Source: CAILKP01 sp038231815 (lineage in GTDB: Bacteria; Planctomycetota; Phycisphaerae; Phycisphaerales; UBA1924). From it: DNA of 64,000 nucleotides. This document shows, piece after piece, positions 44,027 through 53,290 of this stretch. Position 1 is the stretch's first letter; every line of letters starts with the position of its first letter. Location of the stretch: contig JBBRKQ010000005.1 of the NCBI GenBank assembly GCA_038231815.1, positions 1 to 64,000 on the forward strand. Direction: 5' to 3'. The notes under the pieces were generated by a model. That model made no database searches. It saw only the letters and a list, made by a program, of their open reading frames with translations, and was not told the DNA's origin. The position numbers and the translations under genes are program-made.

Positions 44027-45115
44027 TCACGGCAGCGGCGGCGGTGTTGCTCCAATCACACCGTTCAAATCTCCAACCGTGCCCGCGGCGGCCCAGGCGG
44101 TCATTCCCTGTTTCCACACCAGCGTTTCACGGCCAAGCTTGCCCTCGCGGGCCAACCCGGCCAGGCCGGCCGCATCAAACGGCCCGCTCTGTGTGCCATT
44201 AACCGCAACATAAAAGCTTGATGTCGCTGGGAGTGGGGGGGGTGGTGCCATGCCGCCCGCGCCAACCACTCCGCCGCCAACTTGCTGGCCCACCAACATG
44301 CCTAGGCCAATGCCCATGCTCTGGCCCGCCGTTCCGGGGTTCTTTGCCGCCGCCAGCATCGCATCGGCCGCGGCCATCTGCGTGTAGCCCTGCAAATTGC
44401 CCACAATGCCCATGCTGCTCCGCCGATCCAGCGCGGCCTCCACCTCCGGCGGCAGGCTCACGTTCTCGATCAGCAGCTTGGTGATGTCAAGGCCGTAACC
44501 GTTGAACTCAGGCTTGACTCTGGCGGCCACCAACTCCGCCATCTCGTCATACTTGCCGGCCAGATCCAACATCGGAATCGCCGCCTCGCCCAGCTTATCG
44601 CTGAAGCGCGACACGATGATGTTGCGAAGCTGCTCCATGATCCCATCGGTAGTAAAGTGTGCCGATGGACCAACAATTTCCTTGATCAGTGCTGCCGCAT
44701 CAACCACGCGAAACGCGTAGGTGCCAAACGCGCGCAGACGAATCGGCCCAAACTCCGGGTCGCGCCGCATGATGGGGTTCATCGTCCCCCACTTCATGTC
44801 AGTAAACTGGGTCGTGGCTACAAAGTACACCTCGGCCTTGAAGGGTGATTCAAATCCGTACTTCCAGCCACGCAGGGTTGAGAGTATGGGCAGGTTGCTC
44901 GTGTTCAGCGTGTACTGGCCAGGCTTGAACACATCCGCGACGCGGCCTTGGTCCACAAACACCGCCACTTGTCCCTCGCGCACAATCAGCTGTGCGCCGT
45001 TTTTGATCTCGTTTTGATACCGCTCAAACCGGCTCACCAGTGTGTCGCGCGACTGGTCCATCGTCTGGACAATGTCAATCAGTTCGCCCGTCAGTTTTTT
45101 CCACCAGTCAACCAT
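44027..45115 (-). CDS. SPFH-domain protein with C-terminal GYF_2 domain
   Basis: A 362-residue protein. A YdjI-like SPFH (stomatin/prohibitin/flotillin-type) core covers about 20-260: GAQLIVREGQVAVFVDQGR, KPGQYTLNTSNLPILSTL, FGTYAFRVVDAAALIKEIVG, PEFNGYGLDITKLLIENVSLPPE. A Gly/Ala/Met linker with a PPPPLP stretch follows, then a GYF_2 domain (FYVAVNGTQSGPFDAAGLAG...LVWKQGMTAW) that may bind proline-rich partners. ATG at 45115 has AGGAG 7 bases upstream; the TTG at 45121 is unlikely. Probably works with the downstream zinc-ribbon membrane protein. Confidence 0.85.
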   Translation of the reverse strand: MVDWWKKLTGELIDIVQTMDQSRDTLVSRFERYQNEIKNGAQLIVREGQVAVFVDQGRVADVFKPGQYTLNTSNLPILSTLRGWKYGFESPFKAEVYFVATTQFTDMKWGTMNPIMRRDPEFGPIRLRAFGTYAFRVVDAAALIKEIVGPSAHFTTDGIMEQLRNIIVSRFSDKLGEAAIPMLDLAGKYDEMAELVAARVKPEFNGYGLDITKLLIENVSLPPEVEAALDRRSSMGIVGNLQGYTQMAAADAMLAAAKNPGTAGQSMGIGLGMLVGQQVGGGVVGAGGMAPPPPLPATSSFYVAVNGTQSGPFDAAGLAGLAREGKLGRETLVWKQGMTAWAAAGTVGDLNGVIGATPPPLP

Positions 45116-45385
45116 GGCCAAGCTCCTCTAAGTAGTAATGCAATGCTCGAATCATCAGACAATTCGTGCCTTCGCCCGCGAAGCAGGCCAGCACCTACCC
45201 ACATCATTCGGCAGATCATCCTTCGAGTTGCGCACCGCGCTCAAAAACTGGTCCCCCAGCCAGTTATTCGCGCACAATTTCGGCCAAACAGCCCTTTTGC
45301 CACCCAAACCGCACCAACACCCCCTCCCTGCCTCTCTATTGATCTTGGTACTTTTTCCTCGCTCCCCTCCGCCTCTGCCTCCGTT

Positions 45386-45835
45386 TCAATACCTCCTCAC
45401 CCCTCCATCAATATCCACCGACCACAAATCAATCCCGCCCGCCATCGACTTCACATCGGTAAAACCAAGCCCACGCAGCGTCGCCGTTACTTGCAGTGAC
45501 CGCCTCCCGTGGTGGCAGTACACCACAATCGCCCGGTCCTTGCCGCCCGCAGCGTCCTCAACATCTTCGGCGTGCTGAACGATGCTTTGCATCGGAAACA
45601 ACTTCGCCCCATCAATGCGGCACAGTTCCCATTCTTCCAGCAGCCGGCAATCCAGCAGCAGCGGTTTAGTCACCCCGGCCAGCAGCGCAACCGTCTGCCG
45701 CGGGGTTACCTCCCACTCAGTCTTAAAGCCATAACCCACCGGCAAACCTCGGTCATCCAGCCCCGGCTTTGCCCCGGTTTGTGGTGAAGTTTCGCGGCCC
45801 TGTCCCGGTCCATTTGTTTGATTCGCTGAGTCCAT
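45386..45835 (-). CDS. rhodanese-domain protein
   Basis: A 149-residue single rhodanese-like domain protein (sulfurtransferase or phosphatase fold). Catalytic loop VVYCHHGRRSLQV with the active-site Cys near 107; the domain runs from TVALLAGVTKPLLLDCRLLEEWE to LGFTDVKSMAGGIDLWSVDID. The N-terminal ~35 residues are low-complexity. Start at ATG 45835 rather than the GTG 3 codons earlier. It lies upstream of the SPFH gene on the same strand, 270 bp apart. Confidence 0.86.
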   Translation of the reverse strand: MDSANQTNGPGQGRETSPQTGAKPGLDDRGLPVGYGFKTEWEVTPRQTVALLAGVTKPLLLDCRLLEEWELCRIDGAKLFPMQSIVQHAEDVEDAAGGKDRAIVVYCHHGRRSLQVTATLRGLGFTDVKSMAGGIDLWSVDIDGGVRRY

Positions 45836-45927
45836 AAAAACCACCCATCGCTAAAAACACCCAAGAGTCCAAGCCCCTTCATCCCCCTTGTCAAATGCCG
45901 TAAAGCAGGCCCGTTCTCCCCCGCCGC

Positions 45928-46578
45928 TCACGGTGCCTCGGTCGGTTTGGCAATGTTCAGCCGGGGCACATCATCTTCACCCGGTACCTTTTTCACCCCG
46001 GCCGGTGCGCTCGGGGCAACTCCGCTTCCAGCCTTCAAGTCCGCCGCCACGCTCATGTTCCGCGGCGCTCGCGCCCTGGGAGATTCCGGGCTCAACTGCG
46101 GCTCCCACGGCGGCGTCACAAACATCCGCGGAATCATCAAAATCAGGTCGGTCGCCACCCAGAACGGGGCCGCAACCCCCTCAGCCACGCTCATCAGGTG
46201 CTCATCTTCAGCGAATGTCTGTGTGGAGCTAACCGCCGTCGGAAACCCTGAACGCTGCCGCACAGTCTGCCGCACGTACCGGGGCTGCAATGATCCATCG
46301 GTATACGTCGGCACGTGCTGCGCGCCATCAAAGCCAACCGAGTCCACCACCATCGGCCAGTTCTTCCGCTCTAGCGACTCGACCGAAGGCCCATCGCCGC
46401 CAGCGGCAAAGTCAATCCTCGCTACCGCCGTCTGCCGATTCGGGTTCATTGTTTCTAGGTCAACGCTGCCCATCCGCTGCGACTCATTGAGCCCCGAGCA
46501 GCCTGCCAACCCACCCGCCGCCACCACGGCCAGAACCGGCAACGAACCACAAACTGCCGAAACACGAAAACGAGCCAT
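45928..46578 (-). CDS. lipoprotein of unknown function
   Basis: A 216-residue exported protein with signal MARFRVSAVCGSLPVLAVVA and lipobox GGLAGCSG. The rest (FWVATDLILMIPRMFVTPPWEPQ) has one hydrophobic segment, perhaps a second membrane contact, and a Pro/Ala-rich tail. Upstream in-frame codons to 46665 are not used because the signal peptide begins at 46578. Not recognised. Confidence 0.68.
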   Translation of the reverse strand: MARFRVSAVCGSLPVLAVVAAGGLAGCSGLNESQRMGSVDLETMNPNRQTAVARIDFAAGGDGPSVESLERKNWPMVVDSVGFDGAQHVPTYTDGSLQPRYVRQTVRQRSGFPTAVSSTQTFAEDEHLMSVAEGVAAPFWVATDLILMIPRMFVTPPWEPQLSPESPRARAPRNMSVAADLKAGSGVAPSAPAGVKKVPGEDDVPRLNIAKPTEAP

Positions 46579-46691
46579 ACCTAACGTTAGACCGTAACCC
46601 GCCCGCCCGAAAGCCCATTTTCTCCAGCGTCCGGCCCTAGCCCCCCCGTCTTTCACTTTGGCCATTTAACCATTTAGTAATTTTGCCCCCC

Positions 46692-48491
46692 ATGCTCGTA
46701 CTCACCATCATCCAGGGCCCCGATAAAGGCCGTATCTTCGAGCTTCCTGATGATGAGCCCCAGCTCCTTGGCCGCTCCTCAGAGGCCCTCCCCCTCTCAG
46801 ATTCCACAGTCTCCCGCCGCCACGCCGAGATGACCCCTGATGGCGGCCAGTGGTTTGTTCGCGACCTGGGCAGCCAGAACGGCACGTGGGTCAACGGTGT
46901 CCGAATCGATGGTCGCATCAAACTCAAGCCCGGTGATCAGGTCCGCACCGGCGCAACCCTGCTCATCTTCGGCCGCGGCATTGGTGCTCCGGCCCACAGC
47001 CCCGTCCGCTTCACCCGTGAACATATTGATGACCGCGTCGAGCGAACCCTCGCCAGCAACGAAGATTCCGTCATTCTTTCCGAGCCCGAGCCCCGCCAAG
47101 CCGCCGCAGACCACCTCCGGATCATCTACAAGCTCACCACGCTCACCACCCAAATCCCCGATCGCCAGCGCTTGCTCGAAGGCGTGATGGACCTGGTCTT
47201 TGGTGAGTTCAAGCCCGAGCGCGGCTGCATCATGATGCTCGATGCGCCACCCCCCTCCGCTGAAAGTAGCGAAGAAGGCAGCACGCCGCAACCAGATCCC
47301 GCAGCAAAGCCCCGCCCGGCAGTTGTTCGCTACGCGATTGATCCAGCCAAACTCTCTGACAGTGAACCTCCGATGGATATTCCCCGCTCCATCCTCCAGC
47401 ACGCGCTGATTAAGGGTGAGGGTGTGCTTCTGGGCGGCGGTTCGGGCCACAAACACGCAGCCTCCGGCTTTAAGGCCGGTGACTCGGTCATGCAGTTGTC
47501 CATCCGCTCGGCCGTCTGCTCGCCAATCCGCTTTCGAGACCGCACCTTCGGGGCGATCTACATCGACTCTTCATTGGCCAATTACAGCTTCACCGCCGAG
47601 CAGCTTGCTCTGCTGAACGCCGTGGGCCAGCACACCGGCCTGGCCCTGGCCAATTCAGAGCTTTACGCCCAAAAGCTCCACGCTGAGCGACTGGCCGCCA
47701 TGGGTGAAACCGTCGCTTCGCTCTCGCACTCGGTCAAGAACATCCTCCAAGGCCTCCGCGGCGGCGCGGATGTCGTCGAAATGGGCCTGAAAAAGGACGA
47801 CCTCAAAGTTGCTCGCGGCGGCTGGGGCATCTTAAAGCGCAACCTTGACCGCATCATGGGCCTGACCATGAACATGCTGGCCTACTCGCGCCCGCGCACG
47901 CTGGAGGTGGAACTCGTCAAAGTGGGCCCGCTGCTTGAAGACTGTGCATCACTGCTCAAAGACCGCTGCACCGCCAAGGGTGTGACGCTGCTGATCGATG
48001 TTGATGCCGACTTGCCGCCGATCCCGATGGACTCTGGCCAGATGCACCAGGCCTTGATGAACCTGATGACCAACGCCGTCGAAGCCGTGACGCCACAAGT
48101 GGGCAACGTCACCGTGCGGGCCCAGTTCTTCCCCGCAGGCGGCCGCAGCAAGCTCATCTCACCCTTGGGTGAGGCACACATCTCCGTCATCGACAACGGC
48201 CCCGGCATCGCCCCAGAAATGTCCGGCCGCATCTTTGAGCCGTTCTTCACCACCAAAGGGCTCCGGGGCACCGGCTTGGGCCTGGCCGTCACCAAACGCG
48301 TGGCAGAACTTCACCACGGCCGGGTCGAGCTCAAAAGCTCCCCAACCCGCGGCACAACATTCACCTTCATCCTGCCAGTTGACCACGAAACCGGCATGGA
48401 CCCCTCTCAAACAACCGCCTCACGCCCCATGAACGCCGACTTGGCCCAGCGCCGGATGGAAGAAAACCCGATTGATCCGAGGCAGCTTTGA
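46692..48491 (+). CDS. sensor histidine kinase with FHA and GAF domains
   Basis: A 599-residue cytoplasmic kinase. FHA domain about 1-95 (LLGRSSEALPLSDSTVSRRH, VRDLGSQNGTWVNG), GAF domain about 135-325 (IRSAVCSPIRFRDRTFGAIYID), phospho-acceptor helix with SLSHSVKNILQGLRGG, and the HATPase_c domain with N, G1 and G2 boxes (LMNLMTNAVEAV, VIDNGPGIAPEMSGRIFEPF, GTGLGLAVTKRVAELHHG). No transmembrane segment. FHA would let it read phosphothreonine, perhaps produced by a Hanks kinase such as the one at 8663. No response regulator is adjacent, so it is an orphan. Confidence 0.9.
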   Translation: MLVLTIIQGPDKGRIFELPDDEPQLLGRSSEALPLSDSTVSRRHAEMTPDGGQWFVRDLGSQNGTWVNGVRIDGRIKLKPGDQVRTGATLLIFGRGIGAPAHSPVRFTREHIDDRVERTLASNEDSVILSEPEPRQAAADHLRIIYKLTTLTTQIPDRQRLLEGVMDLVFGEFKPERGCIMMLDAPPPSAESSEEGSTPQPDPAAKPRPAVVRYAIDPAKLSDSEPPMDIPRSILQHALIKGEGVLLGGGSGHKHAASGFKAGDSVMQLSIRSAVCSPIRFRDRTFGAIYIDSSLANYSFTAEQLALLNAVGQHTGLALANSELYAQKLHAERLAAMGETVASLSHSVKNILQGLRGGADVVEMGLKKDDLKVARGGWGILKRNLDRIMGLTMNMLAYSRPRTLEVELVKVGPLLEDCASLLKDRCTAKGVTLLIDVDADLPPIPMDSGQMHQALMNLMTNAVEAVTPQVGNVTVRAQFFPAGGRSKLISPLGEAHISVIDNGPGIAPEMSGRIFEPFFTTKGLRGTGLGLAVTKRVAELHHGRVELKSSPTRGTTFTFILPVDHETGMDPSQTTASRPMNADLAQRRMEENPIDPRQL

Positions 48492-48558
48492 GCACAACCA
48501 TGCGCCGCATCGCAGCCTAAAACCGACGGCCTTCGTTAGTGCGCACATAACCTCTGGC

Positions 48559-49935
48559 ATGACAAGCCCGCTCGCCCCGGTAGCCCTCGCCGTCTTGGTC
48601 TCCAGCCTTGCCTCGGCATGCTTTGCTTTACAAGTCGCGCCCGCGAGAGGCACAACCCCGCCTCTGTTGGCAGAGCCCATTCGCGTTGATGGTCACACAC
48701 TGGCCGTGCCCACACCGCAGCAGGCCGCCTGGCAAGCTCTGGGTGTAGGAATGTTCATTCACATGGCGCCGCAAACCTGGCAAGACAGTGAAACCGACAC
48801 CATGGCCACGCCCGCCAGCGCGATGAACCCCGAAAAACTCGATACCGAGCAGTGGGTGAACGTGGCCGAATCCATGGGTGCCAAGTACATCGTGTTCGTC
48901 GCCAAGCATGAAGGCGGCTTCTGCTGGTGGCCCACAACAACCACAGATTACAACGTGAGTAACACACCGTTCAAAGGCGGCAAGGGTGATGTGCTGGCCA
49001 TGCTGGCCGAGTCTTGCCGCAAGCACAAGATGAAGTTGGGCGTGTACATCTCACCGCAGGATAAAAAGCACAACATCGGCGTCGGCGGCAAAGCGGCTGA
49101 TGCAACCAAACAAGCCGAATATGAAACCCTCTTCCGCACCCAACTCACCGAAGTGCTCAGCCGCTACGGCGAGATGATGGAAGTCTGGTTCGATGGCAGC
49201 CTCATCTTCGATGTCGGTGACATCCTCACCAAGCACGCGCCCAATGCCATGGTCTTTCAGGGCCCGCAGGCCACCATCCGCTGGGTGGGCAATGAATCAG
49301 GCATCGTTGCTGGGCCAGCGTGGAACGCCGTCAAGCTCGGCAAGCAAAAGTGGGGGGACTACACCGGGGCCGATGGTGACCCAACCGGTGACCGCTGGCT
49401 GCCCAACGAGGTTGATGCCCGCATCCGCGCCACTTGGTTCTGGCAAACAGACAATCACGCCACACTCAAATCGCTCGATGCGCTGGTGGAAATGTACGAA
49501 ACCTCCGTCGGCCGCGGCGGTGTGCTGCTGCTGAACAACACGCCAGACCGTTCCGGGCTCATCCCCGAGGCCGACGCCAAACGTGCGGCAGAGTTCGGAG
49601 CCGAAATCAAACGCCGCTACGGTGTGCCCACCATCGATACTTCGGGCAGCGGCCCCGTACACACCCTCACACTCTCAGCACCAGCAGAGCTTGACCGCGT
49701 GATCATCAGCGAAGACATCACCAAGGGCGAGCGAATCCGCAAGTACGTCATAGAGGCCCAGGCCCCGGGCGCTGCCGCGACCGAATGGAAGCAGCTTGCG
49801 GCTGGCACTGCGGTGGGTGCCAAACGCATCGAACGGTTCGCACCAACGAAGGTAAGCAAGCTCCGCCTTCGCATCATCGAGAGCGTCGGTGAACCCAAGG
49901 TCTCCACTTTTGCAGCGTTCCAGGCCGGAACGTAA
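48559..49935 (+). CDS. alpha-L-fucosidase-like glycoside hydrolase (GH29)
   Basis: A 458-residue exported enzyme that would release alpha-L-fucose from glycans. Signal peptide about 1-22 (AVLVSSLASACFA). GH29 features: GVGMFIHMAPQTW, KYIVFVAKHEGGFCWWPT, LGVYISP, and the nucleophile-bearing MMEVWFDGS (Asp near 210). The C-terminal ~80 residues look like a beta-sandwich (TLTLSAPAELDRVIISEDITKG), common in fucosidases. Secreted fucosidases in planctomycetes commonly serve algal polysaccharide use. The upstream in-frame codons overlap the histidine-kinase 3' end and are excluded. Confidence 0.87.
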   Translation: MTSPLAPVALAVLVSSLASACFALQVAPARGTTPPLLAEPIRVDGHTLAVPTPQQAAWQALGVGMFIHMAPQTWQDSETDTMATPASAMNPEKLDTEQWVNVAESMGAKYIVFVAKHEGGFCWWPTTTTDYNVSNTPFKGGKGDVLAMLAESCRKHKMKLGVYISPQDKKHNIGVGGKAADATKQAEYETLFRTQLTEVLSRYGEMMEVWFDGSLIFDVGDILTKHAPNAMVFQGPQATIRWVGNESGIVAGPAWNAVKLGKQKWGDYTGADGDPTGDRWLPNEVDARIRATWFWQTDNHATLKSLDALVEMYETSVGRGGVLLLNNTPDRSGLIPEADAKRAAEFGAEIKRRYGVPTIDTSGSGPVHTLTLSAPAELDRVIISEDITKGERIRKYVIEAQAPGAAATEWKQLAAGTAVGAKRIERFAPTKVSKLRLRIIESVGEPKVSTFAAFQAGT

Positions 49936-49955
49936 ACCATCGAGCGCAGAAAACC

Positions 49956-49985
49956 GCCGAGCGCAGGACGGTCCCTGCGCTCGGC
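49956..49985. terminator. hairpin between convergent fucosidase and lipoprotein genes
   Basis: Perfect 12-bp stem GCCGAGCGCAGG / CCTGCGCTCGGC with a 6-base loop. T-rich only on the minus side (GGTTTTCTG). Likely terminator for the minus-strand lipoprotein gene, possibly both. Confidence 0.7.
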
Positions 49986-50030
49986 GCACAATTTGATTAC
50001 GAGATTACCACGCTGATCGAGGCCCGAAAC

Positions 50031-50675
50031 TCACTTTGCCGAAGCCACAATCACCGAAAGTGACTGCGTGAGCTGGAACACCGCACTGTCACCAGCCTTG
50101 TACTTGCTCAGGTCCACATCCGGCCGTGCAGTTACGGTGCGGGTGTCGCCACCTTCAAACTCAAGCATCACCTTGCGCGTCGCCGTATCGATTGACTTCA
50201 CCTTGGCAACAATCTCCACAGCATCGGCAATCATCACGCCTGGCTTGGCGCCCTTGGGGGCAATCGCCATCCCGGTTGCGCCGGTGCTGCCCGCGGCTGC
50301 GCCGCTGCTCCGCACAAACACCGTCAGTGTCTCGGTAATGGTTGCGGTAACGCTGTCTCCCACTTTTATCTGATCAAAGTTGCGGGCCTCGACCGGCACG
50401 GCGAAGGTCACCGTAGCGCCATCGTTGCCCTTGAGCGAAACCTTGCGGGTAGCCTTATCAATCGCTGTGACGGTCGCCGTTGCAGTGAATGAGTCAACCA
50501 TCGACCCGCCAGCAACGCCCGGCACAACAACCGCTGTGCTCTGGCCGGTGCCGGTCAAGCCGGTACCTTCTGCCGCTGCGGGCTCTGTTTTATCGTTCGC
50601 GCATCCGCCAACACCAAGCAGTGCGGCAGACATGAGCGCGATCACGGCGAACTTGGATTTGTGGGAGTTGTTCAT
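50031..50675 (-). CDS. lipoprotein with an internally duplicated beta domain
   Basis: A 214-residue exported lipoprotein (signal MNNSHKSKFAVIALMSAALL, lipobox GVGGC). The mature part holds two copies of a ~55-residue beta-rich domain: FTATATVTAIDKATRKVSLK...FDQIKVGDSVTATITETLTV and AVEIVAKVKSIDTATRKVML...LSKYKAGDSAVFQLTQSLSV. The repeated signature is V-x-x-ID-x-ATRKV and then GDS(V/A). Similar to small beta-barrel modules in periplasmic proteins. Function unknown. Confidence 0.72.
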   Translation of the reverse strand: MNNSHKSKFAVIALMSAALLGVGGCANDKTEPAAAEGTGLTGTGQSTAVVVPGVAGGSMVDSFTATATVTAIDKATRKVSLKGNDGATVTFAVPVEARNFDQIKVGDSVTATITETLTVFVRSSGAAAGSTGATGMAIAPKGAKPGVMIADAVEIVAKVKSIDTATRKVMLEFEGGDTRTVTARPDVDLSKYKAGDSAVFQLTQSLSVIVASAK

Positions 50676-50874
50676 GGCTATTCCTATTCGTTAAAGTGCA
50701 ACACTGTGCAGCGCACACATGCGCCATCAACCAGCGAAACCGATGTTATCCACGGCACAGCTCGTTGCACTTTCTGTCCCGCAAAAAGCGCACAAATTCC
50801 TGCACGCTTTGAAGTACTACTCAAACGACTGGTTCGTGCGGCGCTCGCACCATCGCTGCGGTTGCCATCTTCAC

Positions 50875-52086
50875 TCACCGCTGCAAATTCTCCCTCTTTA
50901 GCATCAGCCCCAACGTCTGCGCCACAAAGTCCACCTCCCGCTCCGACAAGTTATTAAAAAACGGCACCGCAATCGTCCGCTGGCTTACCGATTCTGCAAT
51001 CGGAAAATCCCCCGGCTTGTAGCCAAACATCTGGCGATAAAACGGCTGCAAATGAATGCACGGGAAGTAATCCGCAGCGCCCACTTCGTGCCGGCGCAGC
51101 CCGGCAATCAGCCTGTCACGCTCTTCACGCGTGTAGCTGGTCGCCAGGCGAAGCACAAACACAAACCATGACATCGTCGCATCCGCCCGCACCGTCGGCA
51201 ACATCAAGTCCGCGCTGTCCATTAGCTTGTTCATGTACATCCGGGCCACCGCCTGCCGTTTGACAATAATCTCATCCAGCCGCTTCATCTGGGCAACGCC
51301 AATCGCAGCATGAATCTCGCTCAGCCGGTAGTTGTACCCCAGCCGCTCATGCATCAGCCATGAACCTGTAGAAATAGTCGGTGGCGGCGCATCCAGCCCG
51401 CCCACACTGCTGGGTGAACTCGGCCCGCTGACAATGCTCCCCGGAATCGGCCGGCCCTGGCTCCGCAGGCTGCGGCACATGTCCGCCAGCCGGCGATCAT
51501 CCGTCACAATCATGCCGCCCTCACCCGTGGTAATCTGCTTGTTCGGATAAAATCCGAACACACCCACCCGTCCAAAGCTGCCACACGGCCGCCCCTTCAG
51601 CGTGCAGCCCAGCGCCTCGCAGCAATCCTCAATCATCGGTATCTCGTGCCGCCCGGCAATCTGCTCGTACACATCCATGTACTCGGGGTTGCCAAAGGTC
51701 TCTACCGCCAAAATCGCCTTCGTCCGCGGCGTAATGGCTGCCTCAATCTTGTCGGGGTCCATGTTCAGCGAGCGTGGGCAGATGTCAACAAACACCGGCT
51801 TGGCCCCAACAAACAAAATCGCGTTCGCCGAAGCGATAAACGAAAACGGCGTCGTAACAACCTCATCACCCGGCCCAATGCCCAGCGCCACCAGCGCCAT
51901 GTGCAGCCCCGCCGTGCCCGATGAACACGCCACCGCATGCTCCCGCCCGGCCCGATCGGCCACCAAATGCTCAAACTGCTCCTGCACCGGACCGATCGAC
52001 AGCCGATCACTCATCATCGTGGTCACGACAGCATCAATTTCAAGCTGGGTGATGTCGGGCTTGGAAAGTGGGATTTCGTGGCTCAT
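50875..52086 (-). CDS. DegT/DnrJ/EryC1/StrS-family aminotransferase
   Basis: A 403-residue PLP-dependent enzyme, usually converting a keto-sugar nucleotide to an amino sugar for surface polysaccharide. Features: N-terminal IPLSKPDITQLEIDAV, ACSSGTAGLHMALVALGIGPGDEV, ETFGNPEYM, VGVFGFYPNKQITTGEGGMI (Lys of the Schiff base), and GYNYRLSEIHAAIG. The ORF start is the ATG at 52086 (MSHEIPLSKP); upstream codons encode a Phe/Pro stretch. No sugar epimerase or other glycan genes are adjacent. Confidence 0.9.
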   Translation of the reverse strand: MSHEIPLSKPDITQLEIDAVVTTMMSDRLSIGPVQEQFEHLVADRAGREHAVACSSGTAGLHMALVALGIGPGDEVVTTPFSFIASANAILFVGAKPVFVDICPRSLNMDPDKIEAAITPRTKAILAVETFGNPEYMDVYEQIAGRHEIPMIEDCCEALGCTLKGRPCGSFGRVGVFGFYPNKQITTGEGGMIVTDDRRLADMCRSLRSQGRPIPGSIVSGPSSPSSVGGLDAPPPTISTGSWLMHERLGYNYRLSEIHAAIGVAQMKRLDEIIVKRQAVARMYMNKLMDSADLMLPTVRADATMSWFVFVLRLATSYTREERDRLIAGLRRHEVGAADYFPCIHLQPFYRQMFGYKPGDFPIAESVSQRTIAVPFFNNLSEREVDFVAQTLGLMLKRENLQR

Positions 52087-52435
52087 GGGTTGGGCAAGAG
52101 AGACAAAGGGAAAAAGAAAGAGAAACGGAGAAGGCAACGACGAGTGCGGCAAGGCTCAACATCCGAGGTTTCGGCGCAAAGGATATCGGACGGAAGGGCT
52201 GACGGGTTGAGAAGTTGCCGATCACCCCGGGATTGTGGCGATACCGGAGAAGAAAACGGGGGCACCCCGACCGTTAACGTCAATCGCTCAGCTGGCCACC
52301 CTGCCAGTCCTGCCCTTGCACGTTAGCACGCCCGTGCAGTGGAACCGACAAGGCGCAGCAGTATTGTGTAGATGCACGATGGCACCCAGCGAAAAAAATG
52401 AATGATCGCCATGTCGCGGCAATACCTTGGCCAGA
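52087..52435. other. 349-bp intergenic region, nothing recognised
   Basis: This separates the 5' end of the aminotransferase gene from the 3' end of the PEP-CTERM-like gene; both genes are on the minus strand. No gene, terminator-like hairpin or clear promoter was found. Purine-rich (AAGGGAAAAAGAAAGAGAAA) near 52106-52125. Confidence 0.4.
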
Positions 52436-53137
52436 TCAACGCCGCCTGTGCGGTTTCAGCACCAATGCGAAAAGGACAGTCGCAGACACTATCGAACTTG
52501 GCGACGGCACGACGATTTTGATGTCATCTACACCGATGTGGTCAGGCGATCCGAGGAACTCGATGCTGACAAACGTGGTCGGTACAGCGAAGTTCGAAAG
52601 TCCAAGGAACAGCAAGCCACCCTGGACCGAACCGCTTTCGAGCACACCCTGCCACTGTGAGTCGTTTGTGCGAAACCGGTATTCACCATTGTGGTCCCCC
52701 AATCCTGAGAAAAATGCTCCAAATGCAGCGATTGGATGGGAGAACTCAAAGTAGAGTGTTCCGTTGGTATTGTTCGGGTCAAGCTTCATAAACCTTGAGC
52801 CGGCGACACTCGTGTTGAACCCGTTTGTCGGGGTCGTCGGATCATCGGTGATCTGATTCGTCCAGCCAATCGTTGGTGACGTAGTAACCGTGACGAGCGG
52901 GGACAGCACTAGTCCTGTTCCAAAGGGACCAAGCGTGCTCCCCTCGAAATCTATCGTGAACCCCGTTCCCATTGTTGCTGTTGTCGTGTTGAACATCGTC
53001 GCTGCGGCGGTGGCGTTAGGTGCTGAAGCAGTCGACGTCGCACCCACGTCAAACCCTCTTATGACGTCGGCCGCAAGCGTCGCTGCAGCCGGCAAGATGA
53101 ATGGGAGAAAAATACTCAGAGTTTGGTGATGCCGCAT
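52436..53137 (-). CDS. secreted protein with PEP-CTERM-like sorting signal
   Basis: A 233-residue exported protein. Signal peptide about 1-23 (MRHHQTLSIFLPFILPAAAT). Thr/Asn/Gly-rich body with a lectin- or jelly-roll-like stretch (FSHPIAAFGAFFSGLGDHNG, SIEFLGSPDHIGVDDIKIV). It ends VPSPSSIVSATVLFALVLK followed by PHRRR, a tripartite tail (Pro-Ser-Pro, hydrophobic, Arg-rich) like PEP-CTERM but with VPSPSS rather than VPEPSS. Such tails direct substrates to an exosortase, which is not in this window. Ribosome-binding site GAGAGG upstream. Confidence 0.75.
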   Translation of the reverse strand: MRHHQTLSIFLPFILPAAATLAADVIRGFDVGATSTASAPNATAAATMFNTTTATMGTGFTIDFEGSTLGPFGTGLVLSPLVTVTTSPTIGWTNQITDDPTTPTNGFNTSVAGSRFMKLDPNNTNGTLYFEFSHPIAAFGAFFSGLGDHNGEYRFRTNDSQWQGVLESGSVQGGLLFLGLSNFAVPTTFVSIEFLGSPDHIGVDDIKIVVPSPSSIVSATVLFALVLKPHRRR

Positions 53138-53290
53138 CGGAATCCTCTCACGGTTTGGCGGTTGTCCGCAGTTGATTCATGGAGCGTCGCCTCCACGTGC
53201 AGGAATAATACCGGAAGCCGCAGTGTTGGACTTGGTAAATAACGCGGGACTAGATAACTCAGAGGGGGGCAAATTCAGCTTGAGCGAACG

